A stretch of 61,201 bases of DNA from JAGNZR01 sp051656905 (GTDB lineage: Bacteria; Fusobacteriota; Fusobacteriia; Fusobacteriales; Fusobacteriaceae), in NCBI GenBank assembly GCA_051656905.1, contig JBOFJQ010000003.1, positions 1 through 61,201 on the forward strand. The letters run 5' to 3'. Below are positions 37,165 through 45,696 of the stretch, one piece after another. Under the pieces are notes generated by a model. The model was given only the letters and a program-made list of their open reading frames with translations, had not been told where the DNA came from and did not search any database. Numbering within the stretch: position 1 is the stretch's first letter; every line of letters begins with the position of its first letter. The position numbers and the translations under genes were made by a program.

Positions 37165-37264
37165 TATAGGGGTTTTCCAAAATTAAGGGAGTCATTAAGT
37201 TTACATATAGATTAAAATCTTTGTAGATATTAATAATTTTCTTAGGAAATGGGGAACCCCTATA
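37165..37264. other. 100-base element bounded by 14-bp inverted repeats
   Basis: TATAGGGGTTTTCC (37165-37178) can pair with GGGGAACCCCTATA (37251-37264), with two G-U pairs in RNA, closing an AT-rich interior of 72 bases. It may be a structured leader RNA for fetAB, a small RNA or a short MITE-like insertion. No coding potential is seen. Confidence 0.45.
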
Positions 37265-37385
37265 AAAATTAAAACTTATTTATTTTGGTTAGTACTGATA
37301 GTATTATTAGTATGAACAGTGTTGAATTGTATTCAATGATACTCAGTTGTATTAAATAGTGTTACTTAATAAGGAGGATGATGTA

Positions 37386-37997
37386 TTGATAAAAATAGAG
37401 AAAGCTAATTTAAAATTTAATGATAAAACAATTTTTAATGATTTAAATTTTAATATAAATAAAGGGGAAAAAGTTATAATAAGAGCTCACTCTGGGAGAG
37501 GAAAAAGCACTCTTCTAAAAGTTATTATGGGATTTCAAAAACTTACTTCAGGAAAGGTAGAAGTAGATGGATTAGAACTTAATATATCCAATATAGAAAA
37601 AATAAGAGAAAAAATATCATATCTACCACAAAGTATCAATTTTAGAAATCAAACAATAAAAGAAGTAATAGAAAATATATTTAGCTTTAAAAAGAATAGA
37701 AGTTTGAAAGTTGATAATGAAAAATTAATGTTTTTAATAGAAGAACTTAAATTAGAGAAAGATATTTTAGAGAAAAATTTTGATTTCTTATCAGGTGGAG
37801 AAAAACAGAGAGTAGCTTTGATTATAGCTTTTTTAATGAATAAAGAGATAATTTTATTAGATGAAAGTATAGCTTCCTTAGATGTAGTTTTAAAAGAGAG
37901 AGTAATGCAGTATTTATTGCAACTGGATAAGACGGTTATTTTAGTTACACATGATAGAGGGGTTAATGTAGAAGGGTATAAGGTGATGGAGATATGA
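37386..37997 (+). CDS. fetA: ABC transporter ATP-binding protein, FetA-type
   Basis: The 203-aa ATPase has Walker A HSGRGKSTLL, the Q-loop YLPQS, the signature LSGGEKQRVAL, Walker B IILLDES and the H-loop THD. With the UPF0014 permease it forms a FetAB-type exporter, linked in E. coli to iron homeostasis and oxidative stress. A GTG at 37359 is in frame, but AAGGAGG (37371-37377) sits after it and 8 bases before the TTG at 37386, which is therefore chosen. The gene overlaps fetB by four bases. Confidence 0.88.
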   Translation: MIKIEKANLKFNDKTIFNDLNFNINKGEKVIIRAHSGRGKSTLLKVIMGFQKLTSGKVEVDGLELNISNIEKIREKISYLPQSINFRNQTIKEVIENIFSFKKNRSLKVDNEKLMFLIEELKLEKDILEKNFDFLSGGEKQRVALIIAFLMNKEIILLDESIASLDVVLKERVMQYLLQLDKTVILVTHDRGVNVEGYKVMEI

Positions 37998-38785
37998 CAA
38001 AAAACATAGAGTATGCGTCACTGTTATATTTTTTAATTTTGATGATTCCCACTTTTTATATCATAGTTAAATTTAATAGAGGGGATTTCTTGAAAAAAAG
38101 TATAATCTCTCTAATTAGAATGGTAGTTCAATTACTATTTTTAGGATTATACCTTAACTATATTTTCCAAATGAATAATACATATATAAATATAGCTTAC
38201 TTGCTATTTATGATTTGTATATCAACGCATTCCGTTATAGATAGTACTTTTTTAAGAGATAAAAAGATTATTTATATAATTTTTATAACAATATTAGTAC
38301 CTTTTATAGGGTCACTATATATCTTTGAAGTATTAGTTTTAAAATTGGAAAATGTTTATGATGCAATGTATTTGATTCCAATTTCAGGGATGTTATTAGG
38401 GAATACTCTAAATTCTATAATATTAGTACTGAATGATTTTTTAAGTAATTTAAAGAAACATAAAGATGAGTATATTTTTTATGTAACAATGGGAGCAAGT
38501 AAACATGAAGCTCTAAAACCTTATATAGAAAGTTCAATTCTAATATCAATTAAACCTAAAATAGCTAATATGGCAACAGTTGGGTTAGTAAGTATTCCAG
38601 GTATGATGACAGGTCAAATTCTAGGTGGAAATGGACCTATGATAGCAATTAAATATCAGATTGCTATTATGTTTTCAATTTTTGGAATAAGTGTTATTTC
38701 AGCTTATCTTGTGTTGCAATTTATTATTAAATATTACTTTGATGAATACGGAATGATAGATTCAAAAATATTAAATAACGAATAA
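37994..38785 (+). CDS. fetB: ABC permease, FetB-type (UPF0014)
   Basis: The 263-aa membrane protein has about seven helices and UPF0014 motifs (IPISGMLLGNTLNSI, GASKHEALKPYI, VGLVSIPGMMTGQILGG). It starts inside the fetA stop (ATGA overlap), so the two proteins are coupled. The predicted role is iron export or a related membrane process. Confidence 0.9.
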   Translation: MTKNIEYASLLYFLILMIPTFYIIVKFNRGDFLKKSIISLIRMVVQLLFLGLYLNYIFQMNNTYINIAYLLFMICISTHSVIDSTFLRDKKIIYIIFITILVPFIGSLYIFEVLVLKLENVYDAMYLIPISGMLLGNTLNSIILVLNDFLSNLKKHKDEYIFYVTMGASKHEALKPYIESSILISIKPKIANMATVGLVSIPGMMTGQILGGNGPMIAIKYQIAIMFSIFGISVISAYLVLQFIIKYYFDEYGMIDSKILNNE

Positions 38786-38840
38786 AAAATTGAATACTAA
38801 ATAGTGAATTAAACACTATATGTTAAATGTATAATAATAA

Positions 38841-38896
38841 AAAAGAGAGAGAAATTATTTCGTTAATTATAACGGAATGAAATTTCTCTCTCTTTA
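38841..38896. terminator. Bidirectional terminator between fetB and the asparaginase gene
   Basis: AAAGAGAGAGAAATT pairs with AATTTCTCTCTCTTT; an inner TTTCGTTA/TAACGGAA stem extends it. It sits between convergent genes. Confidence 0.85.
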
Positions 38897-38911
38897 TATT
38901 AAGTCTATATT

Positions 38912-40327
38912 TTATACTTTTTCTGTAAATAGTGAAAATGCTAACTTATTCCACCAAATCTCTTTAGAAGATTTTAAAGTAATTTCAATACTAGAAGACT
39001 CTTTTAAAATAGCCTTAATACTATTGTTGAAATTAAGGTGAACATCATTAAAAATATTAGAACTGTTTCTAATAACTTTTTTATTAAAGTTTGTTCTTGA
39101 AACTGAGTCGTATTCTTTGTCACCTTGCACAAGAACTCTAATTTCAATATTTTCATTATCTTTTAAATCAGACTGAATGTTAGTAACTCTAACTACTGAT
39201 TTTAAAATATCTTGCTTATTAGCATTTTGAGGTATGTTAATTGAAAAATGGAAATTATCAGATTTTTTAGAATTATTAGCAAATTCCCAATCGTATTGAT
39301 TAATAGTTTGCTCTCCAGCAATATCAATTTTCATAGCATCTTTAACTTCTTGAGTTGAAAGGTTTTTCCCAAGTAGATACATCAATTTAGTTATAGCTGC
39401 CTCAGGGGTAAGATCTGCTCCACCAACAACACCAGCATCAACCATCTTAGCACTTGCCTCATAAAGTCCCATCTTTACAAATCCTGTTGGACATTGAGTA
39501 ATATCTACAACAACTATATTTTTAGAGTTTATATAGTGTATAACATCTAAAAATTCTTTGTTTGTAGGAGCATTACCATTTCCAAAAGTTTTTAAAATAA
39601 TACCTTTTAAATCAGGATTACAATCTATCATATTCTTAATATAACTTGGTTTTAAACCTGGAAAAACCTCAATAATTATAACATTATTATTAAAAGTAGG
39701 ATCAATATAAAACTCTTTATTTGATTTTTTTAGAATTCTATCTTTAACAACAGTTAATTCTCCTCCAACTTCTGCTAGTGGAGAAAAATTAGGAGAAGAA
39801 AATCCGAAATAGTTAGAAGCATCTAGTTTTCTAGATCTATTACCACGAAGTAAAGTATCTCTAAAGAAGATTGAAACTTCAGGAACAAGTCTTACACCAT
39901 ATTGTTCATTACCAGCTATCATAATAGAAGTAATAAGATTTTGTAAAGCGTCACTTCTAGGTTTCTGTAATGGTACTTGAGAACCTGTAAGTACAATTGG
40001 TTTAGATAAATTTTTAAGAATAAAAGACAGAGCCGAGGCAGTATATGCCATAGTATCTGTACCATGTAAAATTACAAAGCCAACATATTTAGAATAATTT
40101 TCTTCTATTATTTTGGCAATTTCAATCCAAACGTGAAAGTTACAATCTGATGAATCAATTAGCTCTTCGATTTGGCAATAATCAGTATCGAATCTTTTTA
40201 ATAAGGGATGCTCGTTAGCAATCTCACTCCAAGAATTAGCAGGTCTCAATGGAGAGTTGGGATTTCCACACTCTGAATGAACCATACCAATAGTACCACC
40301 AGTATTAATTATTAAAATTTTAGACAT
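38912..40327 (-). CDS. ansA: Type I L-asparaginase with C-terminal extension
   Basis: The first ~340 residues are a bacterial cytosolic asparaginase: INTGGTIGMV (nucleophile Thr12), HGTDTMAYT (Thr90, Asp91) and TGSQVPLQKPRSDA. It hydrolyses asparagine to aspartate and ammonia. The protein is 471 aa long, about 130 residues more than E. coli AnsA. The extra C-terminal part is Asn/Lys/Ser-rich, beta-like and unrecognised (HFSINIPQNANKQDI onward). No signal peptide is seen. AGGAG lies 6 bases before the ATG. Confidence 0.9.
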   Translation of the reverse strand: MSKILIINTGGTIGMVHSECGNPNSPLRPANSWSEIANEHPLLKRFDTDYCQIEELIDSSDCNFHVWIEIAKIIEENYSKYVGFVILHGTDTMAYTASALSFILKNLSKPIVLTGSQVPLQKPRSDALQNLITSIMIAGNEQYGVRLVPEVSIFFRDTLLRGNRSRKLDASNYFGFSSPNFSPLAEVGGELTVVKDRILKKSNKEFYIDPTFNNNVIIIEVFPGLKPSYIKNMIDCNPDLKGIILKTFGNGNAPTNKEFLDVIHYINSKNIVVVDITQCPTGFVKMGLYEASAKMVDAGVVGGADLTPEAAITKLMYLLGKNLSTQEVKDAMKIDIAGEQTINQYDWEFANNSKKSDNFHFSINIPQNANKQDILKSVVRVTNIQSDLKDNENIEIRVLVQGDKEYDSVSRTNFNKKVIRNSSNIFNDVHLNFNNSIKAILKESSSIEITLKSSKEIWWNKLAFSLFTEKV

Positions 40328-40511
40328 AATACGCTCCTAAATAAATTATTAATATATTGTAATTAGTAATCATAGAATTTTGGTTATTAGCCAATGTATT
40401 ATACCATATTAAAGTATAGAATTCATTTTTTTAAAATACAATATTAAAAAATTATGATATAATTATTATGAAAAATAAAGTTCGATGAAATTTTGAATAG
40501 CGAGGTAATAA

Positions 40512-41030
40512 ATGAAGGCTAATATAGCTCTTATAGGTTTCATGGGAAGCGGAAAGACAACTGTTGGGAGACAATTAGCTAAAGCCTTGGACATGAAGTT
40601 TATAGATATAGATAAAATGATTTCCATGAGAGAAAAGAAGAGTATTCCAGAAATCTTTAAAGAGCATGGTGAAAAATACTTTAGAGATAAGGAAAGAGAG
40701 ATTATAGAGGAAGAGTCTAGAGAGAATAATATTGTAATAGCCACAGGTGGAGGAGCTATTGTAGACAATGAAAATCTTAAAAACTTGAAAAAAACTTCTT
40801 ATGTAGTCTATTTAGACGCCACTATTGAATGTATTTATGAAAGAATAAAAGAATCAAAACATAGACCTTTAATTGCAGAAGCAGATGATGTATATGCAAG
40901 GATAAAAGAATTATATGAAAAAAGACTGTGGTTATACAAGATATCAGGGGATTATAGCGTAGAAATAACATCTGAAACAGTAACTCAAGATACAGTTGAA
41001 AAAATCAAAGAAGCTTACATTAAAAGTTAA
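40512..41030 (+). CDS. aroK: Shikimate kinase
   Basis: The 172-aa kinase has the Walker A motif GFMGSGKTTVGRQLA, the shikimate-binding DIDKMI and FRDKERE segments, the GGGAI motif and the RPL lid segment (KHRPL). It phosphorylates shikimate in aromatic amino acid synthesis. GCGAGG lies before the ATG and a TGaTATAAT extended -10 box ends at 40463. The other shikimate genes are not in view. Confidence 0.94.
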   Translation: MKANIALIGFMGSGKTTVGRQLAKALDMKFIDIDKMISMREKKSIPEIFKEHGEKYFRDKEREIIEEESRENNIVIATGGGAIVDNENLKNLKKTSYVVYLDATIECIYERIKESKHRPLIAEADDVYARIKELYEKRLWLYKISGDYSVEITSETVTQDTVEKIKEAYIKS

Positions 41031-41059
41031 ATTATAAAAAATTTTTATAGGGGTGAAAA

Positions 41060-41833
41060 ATGAATAATTTAAAAGGAAAAAATGTTTTAATAACAGGTGC
41101 AAGTAACGGAATAGGAAAAGCAGCAGCAATAAAATTTGCTCAAATGGGATCAAATCTTATTTTAATTGCTAGAAATGAAGAATCACTTTCAGCATTAAAA
41201 CACTTAATTGAGGTTAAACATGGAGTAGAAGTTCATGTAATAATAGCAGATGTAAGAAACTATGCTATATTGAAGGATAAAATAGAAAAAATTCCAGCAA
41301 ATTTAAAGAAAATAGATGTTTTAGTAAACAACGCTGGGTTAGCTTTAGGTTTAGATAAAGTATATTGCAACCAAGCTGAAGATATCGATAATGTTATGGA
41401 TACAAACGTTAAGGGAACTTTATATATGTTAGAGTTAATAGTTCCTAAGATGTTAGAAGATTGCGTTAACGGGACAATAGTAAACTTAGGATCAGTTGCA
41501 GGAAATTCAGCTTATGCAGGTGGAGCAGTTTACTGTGCAAGTAAAGCAGCTTTAAAAACAATAAGTGATGGATTAAGAATAGATTTAGTAGATAAACCAA
41601 TAAGAGTAACAACAATCTTACCAGGAATGGTTGAAACAGATTTCTCTTTAGTAAGATTTAAAGGTGATGAAGCTAGAGCTAAGAGCGTTTATAGTGGAAT
41701 AGAACCTTTAACACCAGAAGATATAGCAGATACAATTATATATGTATCTAATCTTCCTCATAATATTCAAATAACTGATTTAACTTTAACACCGCTTCAT
41801 CAAGCTGATGGAAGATGTGTGCATAAGAATTAA
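41060..41833 (+). CDS. Short-chain dehydrogenase (YdfG-like)
   Basis: The 257-aa SDR has the NAD(P) motif TGASNGIGKAAA, NNAG, the catalytic Ser (NLGSVAGNSAYAGG), YCASK (Tyr/Lys) and the GMVETDF loop of the YdfG/3-hydroxy acid dehydrogenase group. The substrate is probably a short 3-hydroxy acid or amino acid such as serine; this is a family inference. It follows aroK after 29 bases. Confidence 0.9.
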   Translation: MNNLKGKNVLITGASNGIGKAAAIKFAQMGSNLILIARNEESLSALKHLIEVKHGVEVHVIIADVRNYAILKDKIEKIPANLKKIDVLVNNAGLALGLDKVYCNQAEDIDNVMDTNVKGTLYMLELIVPKMLEDCVNGTIVNLGSVAGNSAYAGGAVYCASKAALKTISDGLRIDLVDKPIRVTTILPGMVETDFSLVRFKGDEARAKSVYSGIEPLTPEDIADTIIYVSNLPHNIQITDLTLTPLHQADGRCVHKN

Positions 41834-41857
41834 TTTTTATAAGAAATATTAATAAAT

Positions 41858-41886
41858 AAAAGGCTCTCATATATTGAGAGCCTTTT
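41858..41886. terminator. Bidirectional terminator (GGCTCTCA stem), copy 1
   Basis: AAAAGGCTCTCA (41858-41869) pairs with TGAGAGCCTTTT (41875-41886). It serves the SDR gene and the convergent small gene. The same core stem recurs at 42281-42310. Confidence 0.92.
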
Positions 41887-41893
41887 ATTTAAG

Positions 41894-42145
41894 TTATAAT
41901 TTATTTTTAGGGCTTAGTTCTTTAATTAAATTTTCAAAGGCATCTATAGTAGAAACGACAGCAACATCATTTATTATTTCTCTTGAAGATATTAAAGCGG
42001 AGCCTACTGAAAGAATTTTCCCACTCATGGAAATGAGAACGGTCTTTAAATAAGGTGAGTCATAAACATGCTCAATGTGAGGACAAGAATGATACTTATC
42101 CTTATAGTTTATAATATATTCATTAAGAATTTCTTTATGATTCAT
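41894..42145 (-). CDS. Small protein of unknown function, paralogue A
   Basis: The 83-aa soluble protein starts MNHKEILNEY; AAGGAGA lies 4 bases before its ATG at 42145. It is clearly related to the 90-aa protein encoded at 46403-46675: both share MN-x2-EILN-x-YI-x-NYK-x2-Y at the N-terminus, KTVL in the middle and IDAF/INAF near the end. No known domain is recognised. It stands alone at the left edge of the accessory island. Confidence 0.68.
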   Translation of the reverse strand: MNHKEILNEYIINYKDKYHSCPHIEHVYDSPYLKTVLISMSGKILSVGSALISSREIINDVAVVSTIDAFENLIKELSPKNKL

Positions 42146-42280
42146 ATTTCTCCTTTTCAAATCTGGGAATAGTGATATAGTAATTATATAAAAAACAAAT
42201 TAAAAATCCTTTTATTTTTTGTTTTGTTTGTGTTAACACAGGGTATTTTTTTTAATATATACAAAATTTAATTAAGTAGA

Positions 42281-42310
42281 AAAAAGGCTCTCAACATGTG
42301 AGAGCCTTTA
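42281..42310. terminator. GGCTCTCA hairpin, copy 2
   Basis: AAAGGCTCTCA pairs with TGAGAGCCTTT. It repeats the stem of the hairpin at 41858-41886; the two copies bracket the small gene at 41894-42145. The 120 bases from here to 42434 hold no gene. Confidence 0.8.
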
Positions 42311-42434
42311 ACTGAACTTGAATCAACCATAATTATAAAATAGGACCTTTGAGAACTTATGTAAGTACATGTGTCTTAATAGGTTAATTGCCTAACAGTA
42401 GTTTTTAACTAATCAAAAAAATTTAGGGGGAAAA

Positions 42435-42979
42435 ATGCCATTTAATATGAAACTTTACAAAGATTAGGAAAAATAAATTTAGAATGGAATGTTCTAAATG
42501 ATAGTAGGCAAGAAAGAATATTTTTTAAAAAAATTAGAAATATTTATACTCATCAAGGAAACATGTTAATTAATACATGTCACAATAATAACTTTTTTAT
42601 AGCTGGTCCAATATCTTATATTAATGAAAAAGGTAAAGTAATTCCAATGACCCCCTTATCTACCCCTGTAAATGATCTAGTTTTTTTATTTTTTCAAGGA
42701 ATAATAGAGTATTTACTGAAAGAGATTAATAATAATAATATAGAATTAGAGTTTGGACTTCACAACAATATAGAACACGAAATAAAAGGAAATACTCAAA
42801 TTCCACAAAATGTAAAAGATACTATTACTAATATTCTTAAAAATAAAAATCTAGGTCCTATTCATGATGAAAAAAATGAGGTTATAAATCATTTTAAAAA
42901 CATAATAGTCCCTCCTTATAATGAAAAAGATGAGTTTATAAATTACTTAAAAAATATAATAGTTACTATCACGAACTAA
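42435..42979 (+). pseudogene. HEPN-motif protein, frameshifted
   Basis: An ATG at 42435 follows AGGGGG and reads only MPFNMKLYKD before TAG. The frame two bases over is open from 42446 to 42979 and continues a plausible protein: ETLQRLGKINLEWNVLND, then FFKKIRNIYTHQGN, then FIAGPISYIN. IRNIYTH is an R-x4-H motif of the HEPN RNase type. The mismatch of start and body frames suggests a frameshift mutation. The last 36 residues are two 18-residue copies of an EKxExINxxKNIIV unit (42857-42910, 42911-42964). HEPN proteins are often toxins or defence RNases. The HEPN reading rests on one motif. Confidence 0.45.
42857..42964 (+). repeat. 54-bp imperfect tandem duplication
   Basis: Two 54-base units (42857-42910 and 42911-42964) encode related 18-residue segments, IHDEKNEVINHFKNIIV and PYNEKDEFINYLKNIIV, at the end of the HEPN-motif frame. 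Confidence 0.75.
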
Positions 42980-43359
42980 AAAATTCTTAATTAAATTAAC
43001 AAAATTTGGAATTTTATCTAATATTTTTAGCATTAGATATGATTTTTCAACGCAAAGCAAATAAGACATGCATGCCATTCTTTGTATTTTGAAGATACTT
43101 ACCTTACACTATAATAATCTGAAAAAGATCATATTTTTATAGGTTTATTTGCAACTATTTTTAAGAGGTTAAATAAAATTATAAAACTTTATTTTATAGT
43201 CTTTTAAATCTTTTGAGTTCAAATTAAGAGCAACAAATAAAATATATTACTATAAATTAAATATGCATATTTCAATATTAGGAAAATAAGACTTTGTTAT
43301 AGAGCCTTATTTTTTTATATGATATAATTTTTATAGTTAATATAAAATAGAGGTGTAAA
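42980..43359 (+). other. 380-base AT-rich gap with one terminator-like hairpin
   Basis: No convincing ORF is seen. Near the right end AAAATAAG ... CTTATTTTTTT (about 43282-43316) forms a terminator-like stem, and TGATATAAT (ending 43328) is an extended -10 box for the next gene. Confidence 0.4.
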
Positions 43360-44364
43360 ATGAAAAAAAAAATTAGTGAGGAACAAATTGCTTTTAACAA
43401 ATGTAAAAGTAAACTTTTATATGGAACTAGAGTGTCGGAGTGTCTTTGGAATGAAGAATGCGGAGGAAAGATAGTTAAAGCTCATGCTATACAAAACAAT
43501 AAATATTTAAATAAAATTTCCCATAATGGTAATTTATTGACTCTGCATGTTGAACAACCAACTGAAGGAGATTTGCCAGTTAATTTTAAAAAGGTAGGCA
43601 GAGCTAATTTTAGTACTTTTGAAGGTTTTTGTAGTAAACATGATAAGAGTTTATTCCAACCTATTGAAGATCGTGATTATACTGAAACTAAAGAACAAAA
43701 ATTTTTATTTTCTTTTAGAGCTATTGCAAAAGAAATTCATGTAAAAAAAGAAACTATAAATTTATATCAAAATATATTTTCAGAATTTAAAGATGCAGTT
43801 TACCTTTTAAGAGAAGCTTCAAATGAATTACTTAATGATGAATTATCTTTGTCTTCACTGCAAGATATATTTAATGAGCTAAAACAAGAATTAAAAAATT
43901 CTAATTTTGATAATTTGTATACAAAAACACTATGTTTTGAGTCTGAATTTCCTATCGTTGCTACTGCTACTTTTATTACTTATAATGACTTTAAATGCAA
44001 CCCATTATTTTCAGACTATTTCTATAATAGAATACAATCTGGAATAGAGAATCCTTTTATCTTTTTAAATGTTTTTCCTGAAAATGGAAAAACTTTTATT
44101 TTAATTAGTTGCCAATTAAAATACGCTAAATTATTCTCTGAATATTTTAAAAGCTTAAATTATAATTCTAAACATAAAATTTCTTATTTATTATTACAGC
44201 ATGCTGAAACCATTGCTTTTTCTCCTGAATATATTTCAAATAAATTTAGTGAAGAAGAACAAACTTTATTAAAAGAAATTTTTTATGCTACTATGGGAAG
44301 TGAAAAAATTATTAAAGTAGATAAAAAAGGTATCATACTAGATATAAATTTATTTAAAGAATAA
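43360..44364 (+). CDS. Uncharacterised protein with treble-clef-like Cys/His motif
   Basis: This 334-aa protein is not assigned. Its first 100 residues hold a probable zinc site: Cys28-x5-Cys34, then AHAIQ (His42), and FEGFCSKHD (Cys91, His94), followed by LFQPIED. This spacing looks like a treble-clef/HNH-type finger, though a complete HNH catalytic triad is not evident. The remaining ~230 residues are helical then mixed, and have no membrane segment. AGAGGTG precedes the ATG. Standing next to a broken HEPN gene and phage remnants, a nuclease-like defence role is plausible but unproven. A clean terminator follows. Confidence 0.6.
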   Translation: MKKKISEEQIAFNKCKSKLLYGTRVSECLWNEECGGKIVKAHAIQNNKYLNKISHNGNLLTLHVEQPTEGDLPVNFKKVGRANFSTFEGFCSKHDKSLFQPIEDRDYTETKEQKFLFSFRAIAKEIHVKKETINLYQNIFSEFKDAVYLLREASNELLNDELSLSSLQDIFNELKQELKNSNFDNLYTKTLCFESEFPIVATATFITYNDFKCNPLFSDYFYNRIQSGIENPFIFLNVFPENGKTFILISCQLKYAKLFSEYFKSLNYNSKHKISYLLLQHAETIAFSPEYISNKFSEEEQTLLKEIFYATMGSEKIIKVDKKGIILDINLFKE

Positions 44365-44394
44365 AGGGGAAAATAATTAAAATTCCCCTTTATT
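44360..44394 (+). terminator. Terminator of the treble-clef gene
   Basis: AATAAAGGGGAA (44360-44371) pairs with TTCCCCTTTATT (44383-44394). It overlaps the stop codon. Confidence 0.8.
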
Positions 44395-44445
44395 AATATC
44401 TAATTTAATTCTATTTAATACTTTAAAATTATGTACGTCTATACA

Positions 44446-44475
44446 GTAGAAGAGAAAAATTAATCTCTCTTCTAC
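44446..44475. other. Inverted repeat near the holin remnant
   Basis: GTAGAAGAGA (44446-44455) pairs with TCTCTTCTAC (44466-44475). It lies downstream of the holin remnant on the minus strand but lacks a T run. Confidence 0.5.
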
Positions 44476-44506
44476 TATTTAAGTTTCGGGAGTCCCAAAA
44501 TGACTT

Positions 44507-44785
44507 TTATACTTCTTCTACTTTCTTATTATCTCTACACTGCTCTAAAGCACTTTTCAATTTCTCTAGGATTGGAACTCCCAGAGAAGCTACATTTTCT
44601 ATTATAGACAGAAATTCTGTTGCCGCATAGTATATTAATACTAATGTTCTTATCTCCATATTCTTAAGTATCATATCCATCTGTGTTCCTGTAACAACTA
44701 TAAATATCATTACTAATTTTTCCCAAAAGCATTTATAGGCTCTTCTAGAATTAATATTCTTTTTTTTAATTAATATGCCATTAAA
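44507..44785 (-). pseudogene. Phage holin, N-terminally truncated remnant
   Basis: The minus frame from 44785 to 44507 reads the C-terminal two thirds of a toxin-secretion/phage-lysis holin: INSRRAYKCFWEKLV, a membrane stretch, GTQMDMIL, then LVLIYYAATEFLSIIENVA and LGVPILEKLKSALEQ. The first membrane helix and the usual DYITG segment are absent, and a TAA lies at 44786-44788. An ATG at 44710 would give a 67-aa product, unlikely to work alone. Holins make membrane holes for phage lysis. It marks a decayed prophage. Confidence 0.72.
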
Positions 44786-44883
44786 TTATCGAATTTATAT
44801 AGGTATTGTCATATTTTTTTATAGATTTTTCTGTCAGTGTATGCCATGATATATATATCAAAATCATTTTAAGGAGGTTTTTT

Positions 44884-45153
44884 ATGTCACATTATAAATG
44901 TCAAAATGAAAGAGCAGAGCACGACGTTCAAACATCTCTAAAATTTTATAAAAAATTTGTAAGTGAAGGAAAATTTAAAGAAGCTGAGGATCAAACTGTA
45001 AGAATGAAACATTCTTTTATGCAAGTAGGTAAATATTTGGTCGGTTGGACAAAAGGAGATCCTCTTCCACTAAATGAAAATTTTGATGAAAATGAAAGAC
45101 TTCTTCAGTGGAAAAAATTTAAAAAAGACAATGATGTTCAAGAAAAATTTTAA
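44884..45153 (+). CDS. Small soluble protein of unknown function (89 aa)
   Basis: An excellent AAGGAGG (44871-44877) lies 6 bases before the ATG at 44884. The product begins MSHYKCQNERAEHDVQ, is highly charged and looks helical in the first half. I recognise no domain. The frame is open 26 codons upstream, but that extension is AT-rich noise. It is isolated between phage remnants, so a phage or defence-island accessory role is possible. Confidence 0.62.
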   Translation: MSHYKCQNERAEHDVQTSLKFYKKFVSEGKFKEAEDQTVRMKHSFMQVGKYLVGWTKGDPLPLNENFDENERLLQWKKFKKDNDVQEKF

Positions 45154-45273
45154 AAAAGACTTAAATGTCTAATTTATAAAAATGATTTGACTTTATTAAC
45201 TTATTATTTTATAATTTTTTCATAAGTCCCTAAAAGGCACTTGTAATTAGTTTAGTTGTTCAAGTTCAGATCG

Positions 45274-45302
45274 AGGCTCCAACTTGTTTGGAGCCTTTTT
45301 TC
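45274..45302 (+). terminator. Rho-independent terminator within the phage remnant
   Basis: AGGCTCCAA pairs with TTTGGAGCCT around CTTG, followed by a T run. No complete gene ends directly before it, so it may close a short untranslated RNA or a deleted gene. Confidence 0.8.
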
Positions 45303-45353
45303 TATCCTTGAACAAGGTAGAGAGTAAACTACATCATAAGGCGGTAATCACTT

Positions 45354-45452
45354 ATGGTCAAATTTGAATTTAATAACTGCAAGATTAATGGTAACGTATT
45401 AATTGCGATTCTATTAATCATTGTAGCTTTAATTTTAATTTTTGTAATCTAA
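45354..45452 (+). CDS. Possible tiny membrane protein (32 aa)
   Basis: The ATG at 45354 follows AAGGCGG (45338-45344) at 9 bases. The product is a polar start (MVKFEFNNCKING) and one continuous hydrophobic helix to the C-terminus. Proteins of this shape occur in phage lysis and toxin modules. There is no homology evidence; it may be chance. Confidence 0.38.
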   Translation: MVKFEFNNCKINGNVLIAILLIIVALILIFVI

Positions 45453-45696
45453 TATTGTCTAAGCTCTTATACCATTAGGAACTCCCAGTATTTTAATGGA
45501 AAAGTAAAGCTAGTAGGAATAGGAAAAAAAATCTTCCGCTAGCTAGGGAACAATCAGTTGACTTCTGAATTTTAATTACTTCATATTTGATTTTTCTATT
45601 GATATAAGTTCTAGACATTGTACATATTAAAATTATGCCCCCTACATTGACATCAAAATTTTCTATATCTTTGGTTCCAATATCTAAATTCTTTAA
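45453..45696. other. Gap inside the phage remnant
   Basis: No supported gene. The right end contains half of a 26-bp perfect palindrome (45684-45709). Confidence 0.4.

Noticed and set aside
44806..44883. Twenty-six-codon upstream extension of the 89-aa protein
   Set aside because: AAGGAGG placed 6 bases before the ATG at 44884 decides the start; the extension is AT-rich and lacks its own ribosome site.
45250..45300. tRNA-like GTTCAAGTTC sequence
   Set aside because: No acceptor stem, D arm or anticodon arm can be built around it; the strong stem beside it is a terminator.
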